Assembly (NCBI GenBank): GCA_903851365.1
Contig: CAINOB010000083.1
Coordinates: 1 to 64,000, forward strand
Reading direction: 5' to 3'
Source: an uncultured Bacteroidota bacterium
Lineage (GTDB): Bacteria > Bacteroidota > Bacteroidia > Bacteroidales > UBA12481
Length of the DNA stretch: 64,000 nt
Positions 23,083 to 33,007 of the stretch are shown here, one piece after another. The notes below the pieces were generated by a model. It worked only from the letters and a program-made list of their open reading frames with translations. It was not told the origin of the DNA and did no database searches. The position numbers were made by a program, and so were the translations under genes. Within the stretch, counting starts at the first letter, position 1, and each line of letters starts with the position of its first letter.

Positions 23083-26000
23083 TTGAGTAAATTTAGATTT
23101 ATTCTAAGCAGCTTGTGGCATTATCGCTGGCGTAACCTAATCGTAGCGCTGGGGATGGCTATTGGCATGGCTGTGATTACCGGAGCTTTAGTGACCGGTG
23201 ATTCTGTGCGGTCAGGACTTCAGAACCTGGTTAGGTTACGCCTGGGAAAAGCAGATCTTTCGATTTCATCCGGTGACCGCTACCTTACCGATTCTTTATC
23301 GGTCAGGATGTCGGCCAAGCTGGGAATTCCAACAACTGCAGTGCTGCAACTCAAAGGATCAGCCGCATCCGGTGGAGGAGCCATAAGGTTACCTAAAGTA
23401 GATGTGTACGGCATTGATCGATCTTTCCGAGAGGTTACCGGTCCAAACACCTTCACTTCTCCACTGGAAGCAGATGAAGCCGTTATCAACGATAATCTTG
23501 CGTCGCGACTGGATGTTAAGGAAGGCGATGAAATTCTTATCCGGATAAATAAACCCGGACCAGTGCCTATCGATGCCCCCTTTGTATCCAATGAAGAAAA
23601 TATCGTTTCTGCTACCCTGACTATCAAAGCCATAGCAACGACTAATCAGGTCGGCCGCTTTCATTTGCAAACTACGCAGGCAGCTCCGTTCAATGTATTT
23701 CTCAGCAAAAAATACCTGCAGAAACTTTGCGGAATGAATGGTTTGTCCAACCTGATCCTTCTGTCGGGAAATGGTAAGGTAACCAGTATGCAAGCCGAAA
23801 AGGCGCTGTCCGAAGTTCGGACCCTGCGCGATGCCGGATTATATCTGGAAAAACATTCGACTACCGGCAAATGGATTCTCAGGACTCCACGGGTATTTTT
23901 CGATCAGCCAGCCATGAAAGCTATTGAATCTTATCCAGCTGATAAAACATTGTATTTCAGCTATTTTGTTAATGAATTTCGTGACGGAAACCAAACCACC
24001 CCTTACTCATTTGTATCAACCTTACCATCCAGCCAGATTAAACCCGGAGAAATCATGGTCAATCAGTGGCTTGCCGATGATCTTGGGGCAAAAAAAGGTG
24101 ATTCCATTTCGATCAGCTATTTCATGGTGGGACCCTTGCGCAATCTTACCGTTGAAAAAGCCCGGTTCCTGATTTCCGGAATATTATCGATGGACGATCC
24201 GCGTTGCGATCGTTTGCTCATGCCCGAGATCCCCGGATTATCCGATGCCGGCAATTGTCGCGATTGGGAGACCAGCATTCCCATTGATCTGGGGAAAATC
24301 CGCGACAAGGATGAGAAATACTGGAAACTTTTCAGAGGAACCCCTAAAGCACTTATCAATTCCGAAGCAGCTGCGGAATTGTGGCAAAACCGATTTGGGA
24401 AATATACACAGGTTCGTTTTGCTGCTTCCTCAAATCAAGCCGATATTGAATCATACATTTTGAGCCGTCTTCGGCCTTCTGACACGGGAATTCAGTTCCA
24501 CGAATCTTATAAGGAAGGCTTGGCTGCTGCGGCCAGTGGAGTAGATTTCAGCGGGCTGTTTCTGGGGTTAAGCTTTTTTCTCATCGCCGGCGGAATCATT
24601 CTCGTCGTCCTTCTTATCAGGCTGGGCCTCGAAAGTCGTCTGGCCCAGACTGGCACTTTGCGGGCCATTGGTTGGCCCGAACGGAAGATTCTTCGAATAT
24701 ATCTTTGGGAAAACAGCCTGGTTGCACTTGTCGGAACCATCATCGGACTTGGCCTTACCTGGTTGTATACAATATTAATATTCAAAGCGCTGAACGGAGT
24801 CTGGAACAGTATTGTATTGACCGACACATTACATCCCGTATTTAAAAGTATTACCATGGCATCCGGCATAGCCATTAGCCTGGTGGTTTCAGTTAGTTCA
24901 ACCTGGTTCGTCCTACTCCGATTTTTCCATCAGAAGAGCTCCAATCTCTTGCAGCGGAGAAAATTAAATGAAGCAGGAAAACGAAAAAACCTGCTTAAGA
25001 TTTTCTCCACCGCCATTATTGCCATTGCGATTGGTATCACGATATATGGTGTTATCCGGTTAAAAACTGTTGGCCCCACTTTCTTCTTTTCCGCCGGCAC
25101 ATTGATGCTCAGTGGACTTATTCTTGCAGCTATTCACCTCTTCCGTTATCAGGATATAGGTTTCAATCCCTCGTTAAATTTATGGAGGCTCGGGCGCAGC
25201 AATCTCCGGCGAAACAGTAACCGCAGTTTATCAGTCATCATGCTCTTTTCCATCGGAATGTTTTTAGTTATAGCCATCGGAGCCAACAGATCTGACATAG
25301 ACCCGGGAGGTACCGGAGGATTCCTGCTATATATGGAAACCACTGTGCCGGTGCCCGACAACCTGAACAATCCCCTGGTCAGGGCAAAGTATGGGCTCGA
25401 GACCCCATCGGAATTTGTTCAGATGAAAATTCTTGCCGGAGATGATGCCAGCTGCCTGAACCTGAATCGTGTACATAATCCGCCAATTCTTAGTGTGCCA
25501 AAAGGCTCCTTAGAAGGCAGGTTCCAGTTTCTTTCGCAATTAAAAAAGGGCTCGGCTGATGACAACTGGAAAATCCTGGAGCAGGACTTGCCAGGTGGCG
25601 CTATACCAGCAGTTGCCGATCAGACAGTGATTCAATGGGGACTTGGGCTTAAACCCGGAGATACCCTGAAATATAAAGCCGAAAACGGAGACATCGTAAA
25701 TATTGTGCTCATGGGCGGTCTTTCCAATTCGATATTTCAGGGGAACATCCTGATTTCAGAAGCACAATTTATCCGGCATTGGCCCTCAGTAAGCGGGACT
25801 AACCTCTTCTTAATTTCTGCAGATCCTGAGATGGTGCAGCCGGTCAAAAATGAAATAAATAGAGTTTTCCGGGACCATGGCACTGATCTGTTGCCCATTG
25901 CGGATAAGCTCGCAGCGTTCAATTCGATAGAAAACACTTATCTGTTTGTTTTCCTGGTGATGGGTGCCCTGGCTATGCTTTTGGGAACATTTGGCCTTGC

Positions 26001-26319
26001 CATAATCCTGGTCCGCAATCTTCAGGAGCGAAGGTCGGAAATTGCATTGCTGAGGGCAACAGGTTTCAGTCACTTGCGGATTCTCCGACTTATTGTAAGT
26101 GAATATTCCGTATTGCTTTTGTTCGGAACGCTGGCAGGTGGAGTCCCGGCAATGGTTTCGGTACTACCCGGCCTGCTTAATCAATCGGGAAAAGTGTCTT
26201 TATTGTTTTTGAGCTTGATCCTTTTAATCCTTTTGGCGAACGGGTTCTTTTGGATAATTCTGCTGGGATGGCAGGCAATTCGCAAGCCGGAGATTATTCA
26301 AAGCCTTAGAGAAGAATAA
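23083..26319 (+). CDS. FtsX-type ABC transporter permease, duplicated core
   Basis: 1078 residues. The most likely start is TTG 23083 (SKFRFILSSLWHYRWRNLIVALGMAIGMAV), since no ATG lies between the upstream repeat and the first helix. Two FtsX-like modules are visible: helices near 20-38, 490-520, 545-570 and 590-615, then a mid-protein pair, and a last group near 950-1060 (VFLVMGALAMLLGTFGLAII). Large extracytoplasmic domains lie between. Such permeases move lipoproteins, lipids or peptides across the inner membrane or act as mechanotransducers. Forms a pair with the upstream LolD-like ATPase. Confidence 0.88.
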   Translation: MSKFRFILSSLWHYRWRNLIVALGMAIGMAVITGALVTGDSVRSGLQNLVRLRLGKADLSISSGDRYLTDSLSVRMSAKLGIPTTAVLQLKGSAASGGGAIRLPKVDVYGIDRSFREVTGPNTFTSPLEADEAVINDNLASRLDVKEGDEILIRINKPGPVPIDAPFVSNEENIVSATLTIKAIATTNQVGRFHLQTTQAAPFNVFLSKKYLQKLCGMNGLSNLILLSGNGKVTSMQAEKALSEVRTLRDAGLYLEKHSTTGKWILRTPRVFFDQPAMKAIESYPADKTLYFSYFVNEFRDGNQTTPYSFVSTLPSSQIKPGEIMVNQWLADDLGAKKGDSISISYFMVGPLRNLTVEKARFLISGILSMDDPRCDRLLMPEIPGLSDAGNCRDWETSIPIDLGKIRDKDEKYWKLFRGTPKALINSEAAAELWQNRFGKYTQVRFAASSNQADIESYILSRLRPSDTGIQFHESYKEGLAAAASGVDFSGLFLGLSFFLIAGGIILVVLLIRLGLESRLAQTGTLRAIGWPERKILRIYLWENSLVALVGTIIGLGLTWLYTILIFKALNGVWNSIVLTDTLHPVFKSITMASGIAISLVVSVSSTWFVLLRFFHQKSSNLLQRRKLNEAGKRKNLLKIFSTAIIAIAIGITIYGVIRLKTVGPTFFFSAGTLMLSGLILAAIHLFRYQDIGFNPSLNLWRLGRSNLRRNSNRSLSVIMLFSIGMFLVIAIGANRSDIDPGGTGGFLLYMETTVPVPDNLNNPLVRAKYGLETPSEFVQMKILAGDDASCLNLNRVHNPPILSVPKGSLEGRFQFLSQLKKGSADDNWKILEQDLPGGAIPAVADQTVIQWGLGLKPGDTLKYKAENGDIVNIVLMGGLSNSIFQGNILISEAQFIRHWPSVSGTNLFLISADPEMVQPVKNEINRVFRDHGTDLLPIADKLAAFNSIENTYLFVFLVMGALAMLLGTFGLAIILVRNLQERRSEIALLRATGFSHLRILRLIVSEYSVLLLFGTLAGGVPAMVSVLPGLLNQSGKVSLLFLSLILLILLANGFFWIILLGWQAIRKPEIIQSLREE

Positions 26320-26323
26320 GCAA

Positions 26324-28045
26324 TCAGAGAGGGATCGTAAAATAAAATCGCGAACCTTTTCCCAATTCAGAGGTTAATCCGATCTTTCCGCCAAGCAATT
26401 CTACCAGCATCTTGGCAATACTCAATCCGAGGCCGGTACCCCGAATAGCCGAAAGTAATCCCATCTGACCCCGGTAAAATGCTTCAAAAATCCGCTCTTT
26501 TTCTTCATCAGGAATTCCCATCCCAGTATCCATTACATAAAATTCCAAATCGCGTTGGTTCGCTTCAAATCCCAATTCCACATATCCATTAAAAGTATAT
26601 TTCATCGCATTAGAAGCCAAATTGGTCAGTATCTGACGGATTTTTTCGGAATCTGACTCAATCGATAGATTCATATGTTCTGACGGGATATTTATCCTTA
26701 AAACAAATCCTTTTTTTACATCTGGAAAATTGAGCATCTGGAAGACATCCCGGATAAGTTCAGATGGTCTTATAGTAGATATGGTGATCGGCAATCTCTC
26801 ACTTTGCAGCCGTGAAACGATAACTACATCATCGATCATCTTCAATAAAAGGGTTGAACTTTTATTAACGATATCGGCATACCGGGTTTTTTCTTCTCCC
26901 TCAGCTTCCACCATTAAGTCAGAGAACCCCATGATAGCGTTCATCGGTGTCCGGATTTCATGACTCATGTTAGCAAGAAAAGCAGATTTCAGCCGATTGC
27001 TTTCTTCAGCCTTTTCCTTGGCACCAACAAGTTCAATTTCAGTATCCTTTCTCAGTTTTTCTTTATCGATGGCTTCCAGTGCAAAGCTAATGTCATTGCC
27101 TACTTCACATAGCAGATTGATCTCTTGCTCATCAAAGAAGAAAGGTACAGAGGAGTATAACATAAATGCTCCGAAAGTTATCCCCGAATGCTGCAATGGC
27201 AGCGCAATGGATGACCGATAACCCCGTTCCAGCGCCTTATCCCGCCATAAGAGCATCCGGGGGTCATTTGCGATATCCTCACTTAAATAATGATGCCCTT
27301 CCCTGATTGCTGAACCGGTAGGGCCTCTGCCTTCAGGCGAGTCGCTCACGGAAATTGGCTTCATCAGTGAGAGATAACCATCTTCGAAGCCTGAAACCTT
27401 AGTCGGCTTAACAAGTTTAGTTTGTTCATCAACAAACCCGATCCAGGCCATCCGGAACCCACCGACTTCTGTCGATATTCGGCAGACTTCTTCCAGTAGC
27501 TTTTCTTTCTCTCTATATCTGATAAAGGCTTGATTGATTTGAAGAATAATACTGTAAATCCGATTAGCCTTCTCCAACGCCAGGCTCTCTAAAGCAAGCT
27601 CTGAGATATCCTGAACACTCTGAACCGAAATTTCCTTGCCATCAATTTCAAGGAATTGAACTGAAAGAAGGCCTATACCAATTTCTCCGTTCTTTTTCCT
27701 AAATTGATACTTATAGCTGGAAATTCCACTCCCAGTTCTACTCCTTTCCAAAATGCCTTCTATCTCACCCGGGTTAACCTGCAGATTCAGGTCCTGAGGC
27801 ATTTTACCGATTGCTTCATCACGGCTGTAGTAAAACAATTTGTTGAAAGCTTCATTACAATCCAATAGTCGATGACCATCATTCGGATCTGTAATACTTA
27901 TTGCGGTGGGGGCGTTTGAGAAGAATTTAAAAAACCGATCATTTGAAGATTGGGCCTTGTCTTGGAGAATTTGTAATTGACCGGCAAGAGAATCCAATTC
28001 TCTTTTCTGACTTTCTAACTGTTGTAGAAGGATTGAGGGGTCCAT
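26324..28045 (-). CDS. Soluble PAS-GAF hybrid-type sensor histidine kinase
   Basis: 573 residues with no membrane helix. Order: coiled coil (5-35), PAS domain (about 38-155), GAF domain (about 175-330), HisKA with H-box SHEIRTPMNAIMGFSDLM, and HATPase with N box (NLASNAMKYTF), DTGMGIPDEEK and GTGLGLSIAKMLVELLGG. It senses a cytosolic ligand and autophosphorylates on His. No response regulator is adjacent, so it is an orphan kinase. Convergent with the FtsX permease (4 bases) and divergent from the mannosidase gene. Confidence 0.92.
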   Translation of the reverse strand: MDPSILLQQLESQKRELDSLAGQLQILQDKAQSSNDRFFKFFSNAPTAISITDPNDGHRLLDCNEAFNKLFYYSRDEAIGKMPQDLNLQVNPGEIEGILERSRTGSGISSYKYQFRKKNGEIGIGLLSVQFLEIDGKEISVQSVQDISELALESLALEKANRIYSIILQINQAFIRYREKEKLLEEVCRISTEVGGFRMAWIGFVDEQTKLVKPTKVSGFEDGYLSLMKPISVSDSPEGRGPTGSAIREGHHYLSEDIANDPRMLLWRDKALERGYRSSIALPLQHSGITFGAFMLYSSVPFFFDEQEINLLCEVGNDISFALEAIDKEKLRKDTEIELVGAKEKAEESNRLKSAFLANMSHEIRTPMNAIMGFSDLMVEAEGEEKTRYADIVNKSSTLLLKMIDDVVIVSRLQSERLPITISTIRPSELIRDVFQMLNFPDVKKGFVLRINIPSEHMNLSIESDSEKIRQILTNLASNAMKYTFNGYVELGFEANQRDLEFYVMDTGMGIPDEEKERIFEAFYRGQMGLLSAIRGTGLGLSIAKMLVELLGGKIGLTSELGKGSRFYFTIPL

Positions 28046-28101
28046 GTATCACATTGAATCTCAAATATAATTGAAAAAACAATTAACAAATAGTTTCTGG
28101 C

Positions 28102-28131
28102 TTTCATCACCATTAGATTTCCTTACTTTTG
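28102..28131 (+). promoter_or_regulatory. Bacteroidota-type promoter candidate for the GH38 gene
   Basis: TACTTTTG at 28124-28131 matches TAnnTTTG exactly, with TTTC at 28102-28105 eighteen bases upstream as a near-consensus -33 element. The ATG at 28150 lies about 18 bases further. Confidence 0.5.
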
Positions 28132-28149
28132 AATAAATCTGTGAAAAAA

Positions 28150-31100
28150 ATGAAAAAACTGCTTTTATTACTGGTTTCACTTTCCTTTTCCAGCCTGTTA
28201 ATGGTATCAGGACAGTCGAATGGAATAAAAATTGATCAATGGCTTGTTGCCGGGTCCTACACCAATGATCAAACAAAAGATCTTTTGGGTTATCCATTTA
28301 TAGATGAGGCTTCTGCAATCCCTGCCGATGGTCAAAAGGCTGGTAATAATACCTGGAGAAAAGTGACCGCCTCATTTCTCGACTTTACCAAGCAGAATTT
28401 TAAACAAGTAACTAATTGTGCCGCTTATGCTTGCACCTACATCTATGCTCCGATTGAAAAACTGGCAACCATCCGGTTTGGTTCCGATGATGGCGCAATA
28501 ATCTGGCTGAACGGCAAAAAGGTCATGGAACGACTGGTTAAACGATCGCTCGTCGAAAACCAGGACACCCTGTTTATCCAGCTTGGCAAAGGATGGAACC
28601 GGCTTCTTATCAAGGTTGATCAGGGAGGTGCCGGCTGGGAAATGATTTGCTCCATTGTTGCATCTGATATCAAAATCAGCCAGGATCGCCCGGATCCTGC
28701 TAGCCTGGCCGTTAACAAGGAATTGGCAATTAATCGGGTATGGATATCAAAAGTAGGAAAAGATAAAACCTCGCTCTCTTTCGCTATCAGGAATGATGGG
28801 GCAATTGCAGTGGCCAATGTCCCCATTGAACTGGCAGATGCCAATGCTGCAACTTCTGAAAATACGTTTAAGAGCCGGGTCATCAAATTGCAGATGATCG
28901 CCCCCAATTCCATTGCAAGTACCAGTTTCGATATGCCTCTGAGTACATTGTGCGGACTTTTAAGCCATTCCGGAGCGGTGATCAGAATTTCCGGGAAAAA
29001 CGCAAAAAATGAGGTTGCCATTGAACCGGAAGTTGCAACTGAGTTGTTGATGAAAGCTGCAATGGAACCCGAAATTGCAGATAAGGATATCATAAAATCA
29101 GCTACCGGTATTGCCTCAGCAATGATGATATATGGAACAACGGCCGACTTTTCAGCATTGGCCCAGTCGGCTCTTGAGAAAATTGCTACCGGCAAAATGT
29201 TGGAAATCAAGCCGATTCTGGCATCGATTGAGGCAAAAGTTATTGCAGGTGCGCCCAACCTGAGGGGCGACAGCATTTACGTTATCGGTCATGCCCACAT
29301 GGATATGAATTGGCTATGGCCCTATTTTGAAAGCGTAAAAATGTTCCATGATAATTTCCGTCAGGTGATTGCTTTTATGGAACAATTCCCGGATTATCGA
29401 ATGCTGCAAAGTCAGGCTACTATTTATAAGCATATTGAACAAATGGATCCTCCGTTGTTTGAGAAAGTCAAAAAATATGTTGCTGAAGGCAGATTTGAGC
29501 TGGCTGGCGGTATGTGGACCGAGGGTGATTGCAACCTTACCGGTGGTGAAGCACTGTGCCGTTCCCTGCTTTTGGGACAGAGATATTTTCTCGATAAATT
29601 TGGCAAAACAGCACATGTTGGCTGGCTGCCGGATAATTTCGGACACATTTCACAATTTCCCCAGATGCTCAAATTGTCGGGTATGGATTATTATTATTTC
29701 CACAGATGCGTTCCTTTCATCGGGCCCTTTTGGTGGATTGGACCCGATTCGTCGAAAGTTCTTTGCTTTACCAATTACACCTATAATGGAGAAATTACCA
29801 CAGGTCTGAAAAACGAAGTCAGCCGGATATCCCCGATAACGCGCAAAATGCTGCATCCTACCGGAATTGGAGATCATGGTGGCGGACCAACATTAAAGAA
29901 TATCGAGATGGTGTATCAGCTGGATGCAACACCCAGGTTTCCCTCAATAAAGTTTGCCTCGGCTGAAGCCTTCTTTAAATCAACAGAAAAATTGCCGGTA
30001 AAACTCCCGGTCCATCGCGGTGAAATGCAGTTCATTTTCGAAGGCTGCTACACTTCAGTTGCTGAAATCAAAGAAAATACCCGACGAAGCGAGCAAGCCA
30101 TGTATTCGGCTGAATTCCTTTCGAGCCTCCGCTGGCTGACAGGAGACACCTACCCGGCGACAGAGCTGAAAGGATTATGGGAAACTGTGGCATTCAATCA
30201 GTTCCACGATATTCTTCCGGGATCAGCTATTTATGAATCCTACCAGGATGCTGTTGCTGACCATAAAATGGTTCAGAAAAAAGCCAATTACATTTTCGAA
30301 TCCGACTTCAGGAAGTTGTCTGATGAAATCAACTTTAAAAGCGGATCAGGACAACCTATCGTTGCACTGAACATGCAGCCCAGGAAAGGAAAAGTTTTAG
30401 TCCAGGCCGAAGTATTTACGCATCAAAACCCTGCCACAGCAGTACTTTCCGGGTGGGGTGACTACTATGAATATGGCCATGTAAAACCTTCAGCCGGAAA
30501 CAAGACTGCAACAGTAATGGTCCGGGACGGATCGGGAAAGAGTTATCCGGCACAGATTATTGGTGGCAAAGTTTTTCCGCCCGGATTCCGCTCAACAGTT
30601 CAATTTATTGCCGACAGTATGCCTGCCGGAGGTTACCGGACTTTTTACGTAGACGCCACGGTACCAGGATCCTCGGTGGAAGCGATTCCTGAAAAAGACG
30701 GGGTATTTGAGACTGAATTCTTTACGATCACTGTAGATCTGAAAAACGGAGACATTACCGGGTTAAAAGATAAACGCACCGGGAAGGAATATGTGGCTGC
30801 AAACGGTCGTCTCAATAAGTTAAAAATGTGGATGGAGGCACCCAATGGCATGAATGCGTGGACTATCGGAGAGACCAAGGAAATTCAGGATATCAGTGAT
30901 GTTGTCAGCGTGGCAATTATTGAGAGAGGACCTGTGAGAGCAACCGTTGAAGTGGTGAAAAAATGGGGACGGTCGAAATTCACGCAGAGAACCTACATCT
31001 ATAAAAATTATCCGCGAATCGATTTCGACCTTCAGGCCGATTGGTTTGAAATAGGCGATGGAATCAATCCCGCACCTTTCCTGAAAACGACCTTCGATAT

Positions 31101-31752
31101 GGCCTTCGAAAATCCCGCTTTCAACTGCCAGGTACCATTTGATGTAGTGAGCCGCCCGACCAACGGTCAGGAGGTTCCAGCACAGCAATGGGTGGATTTA
31201 TCTGATGGAACCAATGGAATAGCCCTCCTCAACAGGACAAAATTCGGTCACTCCTATGATAAGGGCCAGCTGCGACTGTCGCTGTTAAGAGCAACCTATA
31301 GTCCTGATAAATATCCGAACATCGGCGTTAATCACATTCAGTATTCCTTGTTTCCGCATTCCGGCGACTGGAAGAATGGCGTTTGGGCCGAAGGTGAAAA
31401 CTTTAACGTGCCGGTTTATGCCGCTGAACCTCCATCATTGGCCCTGACGAAAACTCATGCCACCCGACTGGAAAATGGATCGTTGATTTCAGTATCACCG
31501 TCTGAAGTAGTCATGAGCGGCATTAAGCAGGGTGAAGATGGGAAAAGCCTGATTATAAGGCTCGCCGAAGTGAACGGCAAGGAAACCCAGGCTGAGATTA
31601 CACTTCCTGTAACAGTTAACAGTGCCAGCCGGGTGAATATTATTGAAATGCCTTTGAAATCAGTTGCCGCACCCACTGTCAGCGGACATATAATTAAAGT
31701 GAAGCTCATGCCGCATGAAATTGTTACTTTGTCGGTGACGAGTGACAGGTGA
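28150..31752 (+). CDS. Exported GH38 alpha-mannosidase
   Basis: 1200 residues from ATG 28150; the earlier in-frame TTG overlaps the promoter. Signal peptide MKKLLLLLVSLSFSSLLMVSG. Residues about 25-175 form a jelly-roll-like domain (FGSDDGAIIWLNGKKV). The GH38 catalytic domain begins near 370 with GHAHMDMNWLW (zinc ligands His and Asp) and has WLPDNFGH, where Asp is the family nucleophile; a second metal His is in FNQFHDILPGS. The C-terminal beta domains match other GH38 enzymes. It should release terminal alpha-mannose from glycans in the periplasm or at the surface. The stop lies within a GTGACAG heptad array. It converges on the sialic-acid operon, which suggests host-type or plant-type glycan use. 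Confidence 0.93.
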   Translation: MKKLLLLLVSLSFSSLLMVSGQSNGIKIDQWLVAGSYTNDQTKDLLGYPFIDEASAIPADGQKAGNNTWRKVTASFLDFTKQNFKQVTNCAAYACTYIYAPIEKLATIRFGSDDGAIIWLNGKKVMERLVKRSLVENQDTLFIQLGKGWNRLLIKVDQGGAGWEMICSIVASDIKISQDRPDPASLAVNKELAINRVWISKVGKDKTSLSFAIRNDGAIAVANVPIELADANAATSENTFKSRVIKLQMIAPNSIASTSFDMPLSTLCGLLSHSGAVIRISGKNAKNEVAIEPEVATELLMKAAMEPEIADKDIIKSATGIASAMMIYGTTADFSALAQSALEKIATGKMLEIKPILASIEAKVIAGAPNLRGDSIYVIGHAHMDMNWLWPYFESVKMFHDNFRQVIAFMEQFPDYRMLQSQATIYKHIEQMDPPLFEKVKKYVAEGRFELAGGMWTEGDCNLTGGEALCRSLLLGQRYFLDKFGKTAHVGWLPDNFGHISQFPQMLKLSGMDYYYFHRCVPFIGPFWWIGPDSSKVLCFTNYTYNGEITTGLKNEVSRISPITRKMLHPTGIGDHGGGPTLKNIEMVYQLDATPRFPSIKFASAEAFFKSTEKLPVKLPVHRGEMQFIFEGCYTSVAEIKENTRRSEQAMYSAEFLSSLRWLTGDTYPATELKGLWETVAFNQFHDILPGSAIYESYQDAVADHKMVQKKANYIFESDFRKLSDEINFKSGSGQPIVALNMQPRKGKVLVQAEVFTHQNPATAVLSGWGDYYEYGHVKPSAGNKTATVMVRDGSGKSYPAQIIGGKVFPPGFRSTVQFIADSMPAGGYRTFYVDATVPGSSVEAIPEKDGVFETEFFTITVDLKNGDITGLKDKRTGKEYVAANGRLNKLKMWMEAPNGMNAWTIGETKEIQDISDVVSVAIIERGPVRATVEVVKKWGRSKFTQRTYIYKNYPRIDFDLQADWFEIGDGINPAPFLKTTFDMAFENPAFNCQVPFDVVSRPTNGQEVPAQQWVDLSDGTNGIALLNRTKFGHSYDKGQLRLSLLRATYSPDKYPNIGVNHIQYSLFPHSGDWKNGVWAEGENFNVPVYAAEPPSLALTKTHATRLENGSLISVSPSEVVMSGIKQGEDGKSLIIRLAEVNGKETQAEITLPVTVNSASRVNIIEMPLKSVAAPTVSGHIIKVKLMPHEIVTLSVTSDR

Positions 31753-31760
31753 CAGGTGAC
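31734..31760 (+). repeat. Heptad array, unit GTGACAG, spanning two stop codons
   Basis: GTGACGA, GTGACAG, GTGACAG, GTGACTA. The TGA of the mannosidase (31750-31752) and the TAG of the convergent MFS gene (31760-31762) both fall in or at the end of the array. Confidence 0.8.
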
Positions 31761-33007
31761 TATTCCATATTAGCTGTGATCGGCTTTAACATGGTCAGCT
31801 GAAGCAAAATAGCCAGTGCCACCGGGATTGCCAGGAAAGCCATATCGCGGCCCAGATGACCTGAATCGCTCGATTTGCCCAGGAACGAAGTGATCACCGC
31901 CCCGGAAAGTATTCCTGTCAGGTTCATAAGCCCATATCCGGCGGCACGATGCGCCGGGGAAACGAATTGGCAGAGAATAGGCATATTATTTGTATCGAAC
32001 ATGCCAAAGCCCAATCCGAAAAGAATGGCTCCGCAGATAATCGCCGCCAACCCGCCTCCAAATCCGATCAAAACCAGGGCTGGTATAGTAAGGCTCAGCC
32101 CGATAGCACCCGTAAAAATACGTCCTCTGAGATTAGTCCTTATCCATCGGTCGGCCAGCAATCCGCCAAAAATCACGCCTGCCAGCGAGGAAATTGCAAT
32201 GGTAATAGTAGCCATTGGGCCTGCCTGTGCCATTCCAATATTCAGCTTTTCTGAAAACAAGGAGGGGAGCCAGTTCTTGATCGACCAGCCCGGAAAGCTC
32301 GGGGCTGCAAAATAAAAGAGAATGACCCAGAAACTTATTGTTCCCAGCAGCATACCCAGACTGTTCCGCACCGAAGAAAGTCCTCCCACCTTAAAGGCTG
32401 GACCAGCTTTGTGCCGTACAGAAGCATCACTGTTCTCTCGCAGAAATAATATCAGAACAATACTGTACGTGATTCCGATCAGGCCAAATGACCAGAATGT
32501 GGTTTGCCAGCTGAAATGATGGGCTACAGTAGCACCGAAACCTCCTAAAGCCTGGCCAACATATATCCCCGACATGTGAATGCCAATCGCAAGTGACCGG
32601 GTGGTGCCCTTATGATAATCCGCTATCAGGGCCAAACCTGCCGGAATATATAGGGCTTCACTCAAACCCATCAGGGCACGCAAAAAGTACAATGTATGGT
32701 AGTCACCGGCAAAACCCATTGATAATGTTACCCCCGACCAAACCGCTAAACTGCCAACTATCAACCATTTCCGATTGACCCGGTCGGCGATCAAACCAGC
32801 TACCGGGCTCATTAATCCGTATATCCAAAGGAAGACAGCCATCAGCCGGCCAAAATTTTCGGCTGATTGCAATTCACCGATATCGCCCATCATGGAAGTT
32901 TTCATGGTCGACAGCATCTGTCGGTCGAGGTAATTCAGCAAGGCCACGCCCCACAATAATCCAACCACCGTCCAGGCATATCGCCTGCTTCGCTTTTCCA
33001 GATCCAT
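31760..33007 (-). CDS. nanT: MFS transporter, probable sialic-acid/amino-sugar importer
   Basis: 415 residues, about 12 membrane helices. The MFS loop motif appears as GLIADRVNRKWLIVG between helices 2 and 3 and GLLADRWIRTNLRGR in the second half. Bacteroides fragilis imports sialic acid through an MFS protein encoded with nanL and nanE; this gene is last in an operon with the equivalents of both. The start overlaps the stop of the epimerase gene. Substrate is inferred from context only. Confidence 0.8.
   Translation of the reverse strand: MDLEKRSRRYAWTVVGLLWGVALLNYLDRQMLSTMKTSMMGDIGELQSAENFGRLMAVFLWIYGLMSPVAGLIADRVNRKWLIVGSLAVWSGVTLSMGFAGDYHTLYFLRALMGLSEALYIPAGLALIADYHKGTTRSLAIGIHMSGIYVGQALGGFGATVAHHFSWQTTFWSFGLIGITYSIVLILFLRENSDASVRHKAGPAFKVGGLSSVRNSLGMLLGTISFWVILFYFAAPSFPGWSIKNWLPSLFSEKLNIGMAQAGPMATITIAISSLAGVIFGGLLADRWIRTNLRGRIFTGAIGLSLTIPALVLIGFGGGLAAIICGAILFGLGFGMFDTNNMPILCQFVSPAHRAAGYGLMNLTGILSGAVITSFLGKSSDSGHLGRDMAFLAIPVALAILLQLTMLKPITANME

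Noticed and set aside
31734-31760. GTGACAG array as a CRISPR or attachment site
   Set aside because: Units are 7 bases with no spacers, and there are no cas or integrase genes; it is a heptad repeat like those in other spacers.
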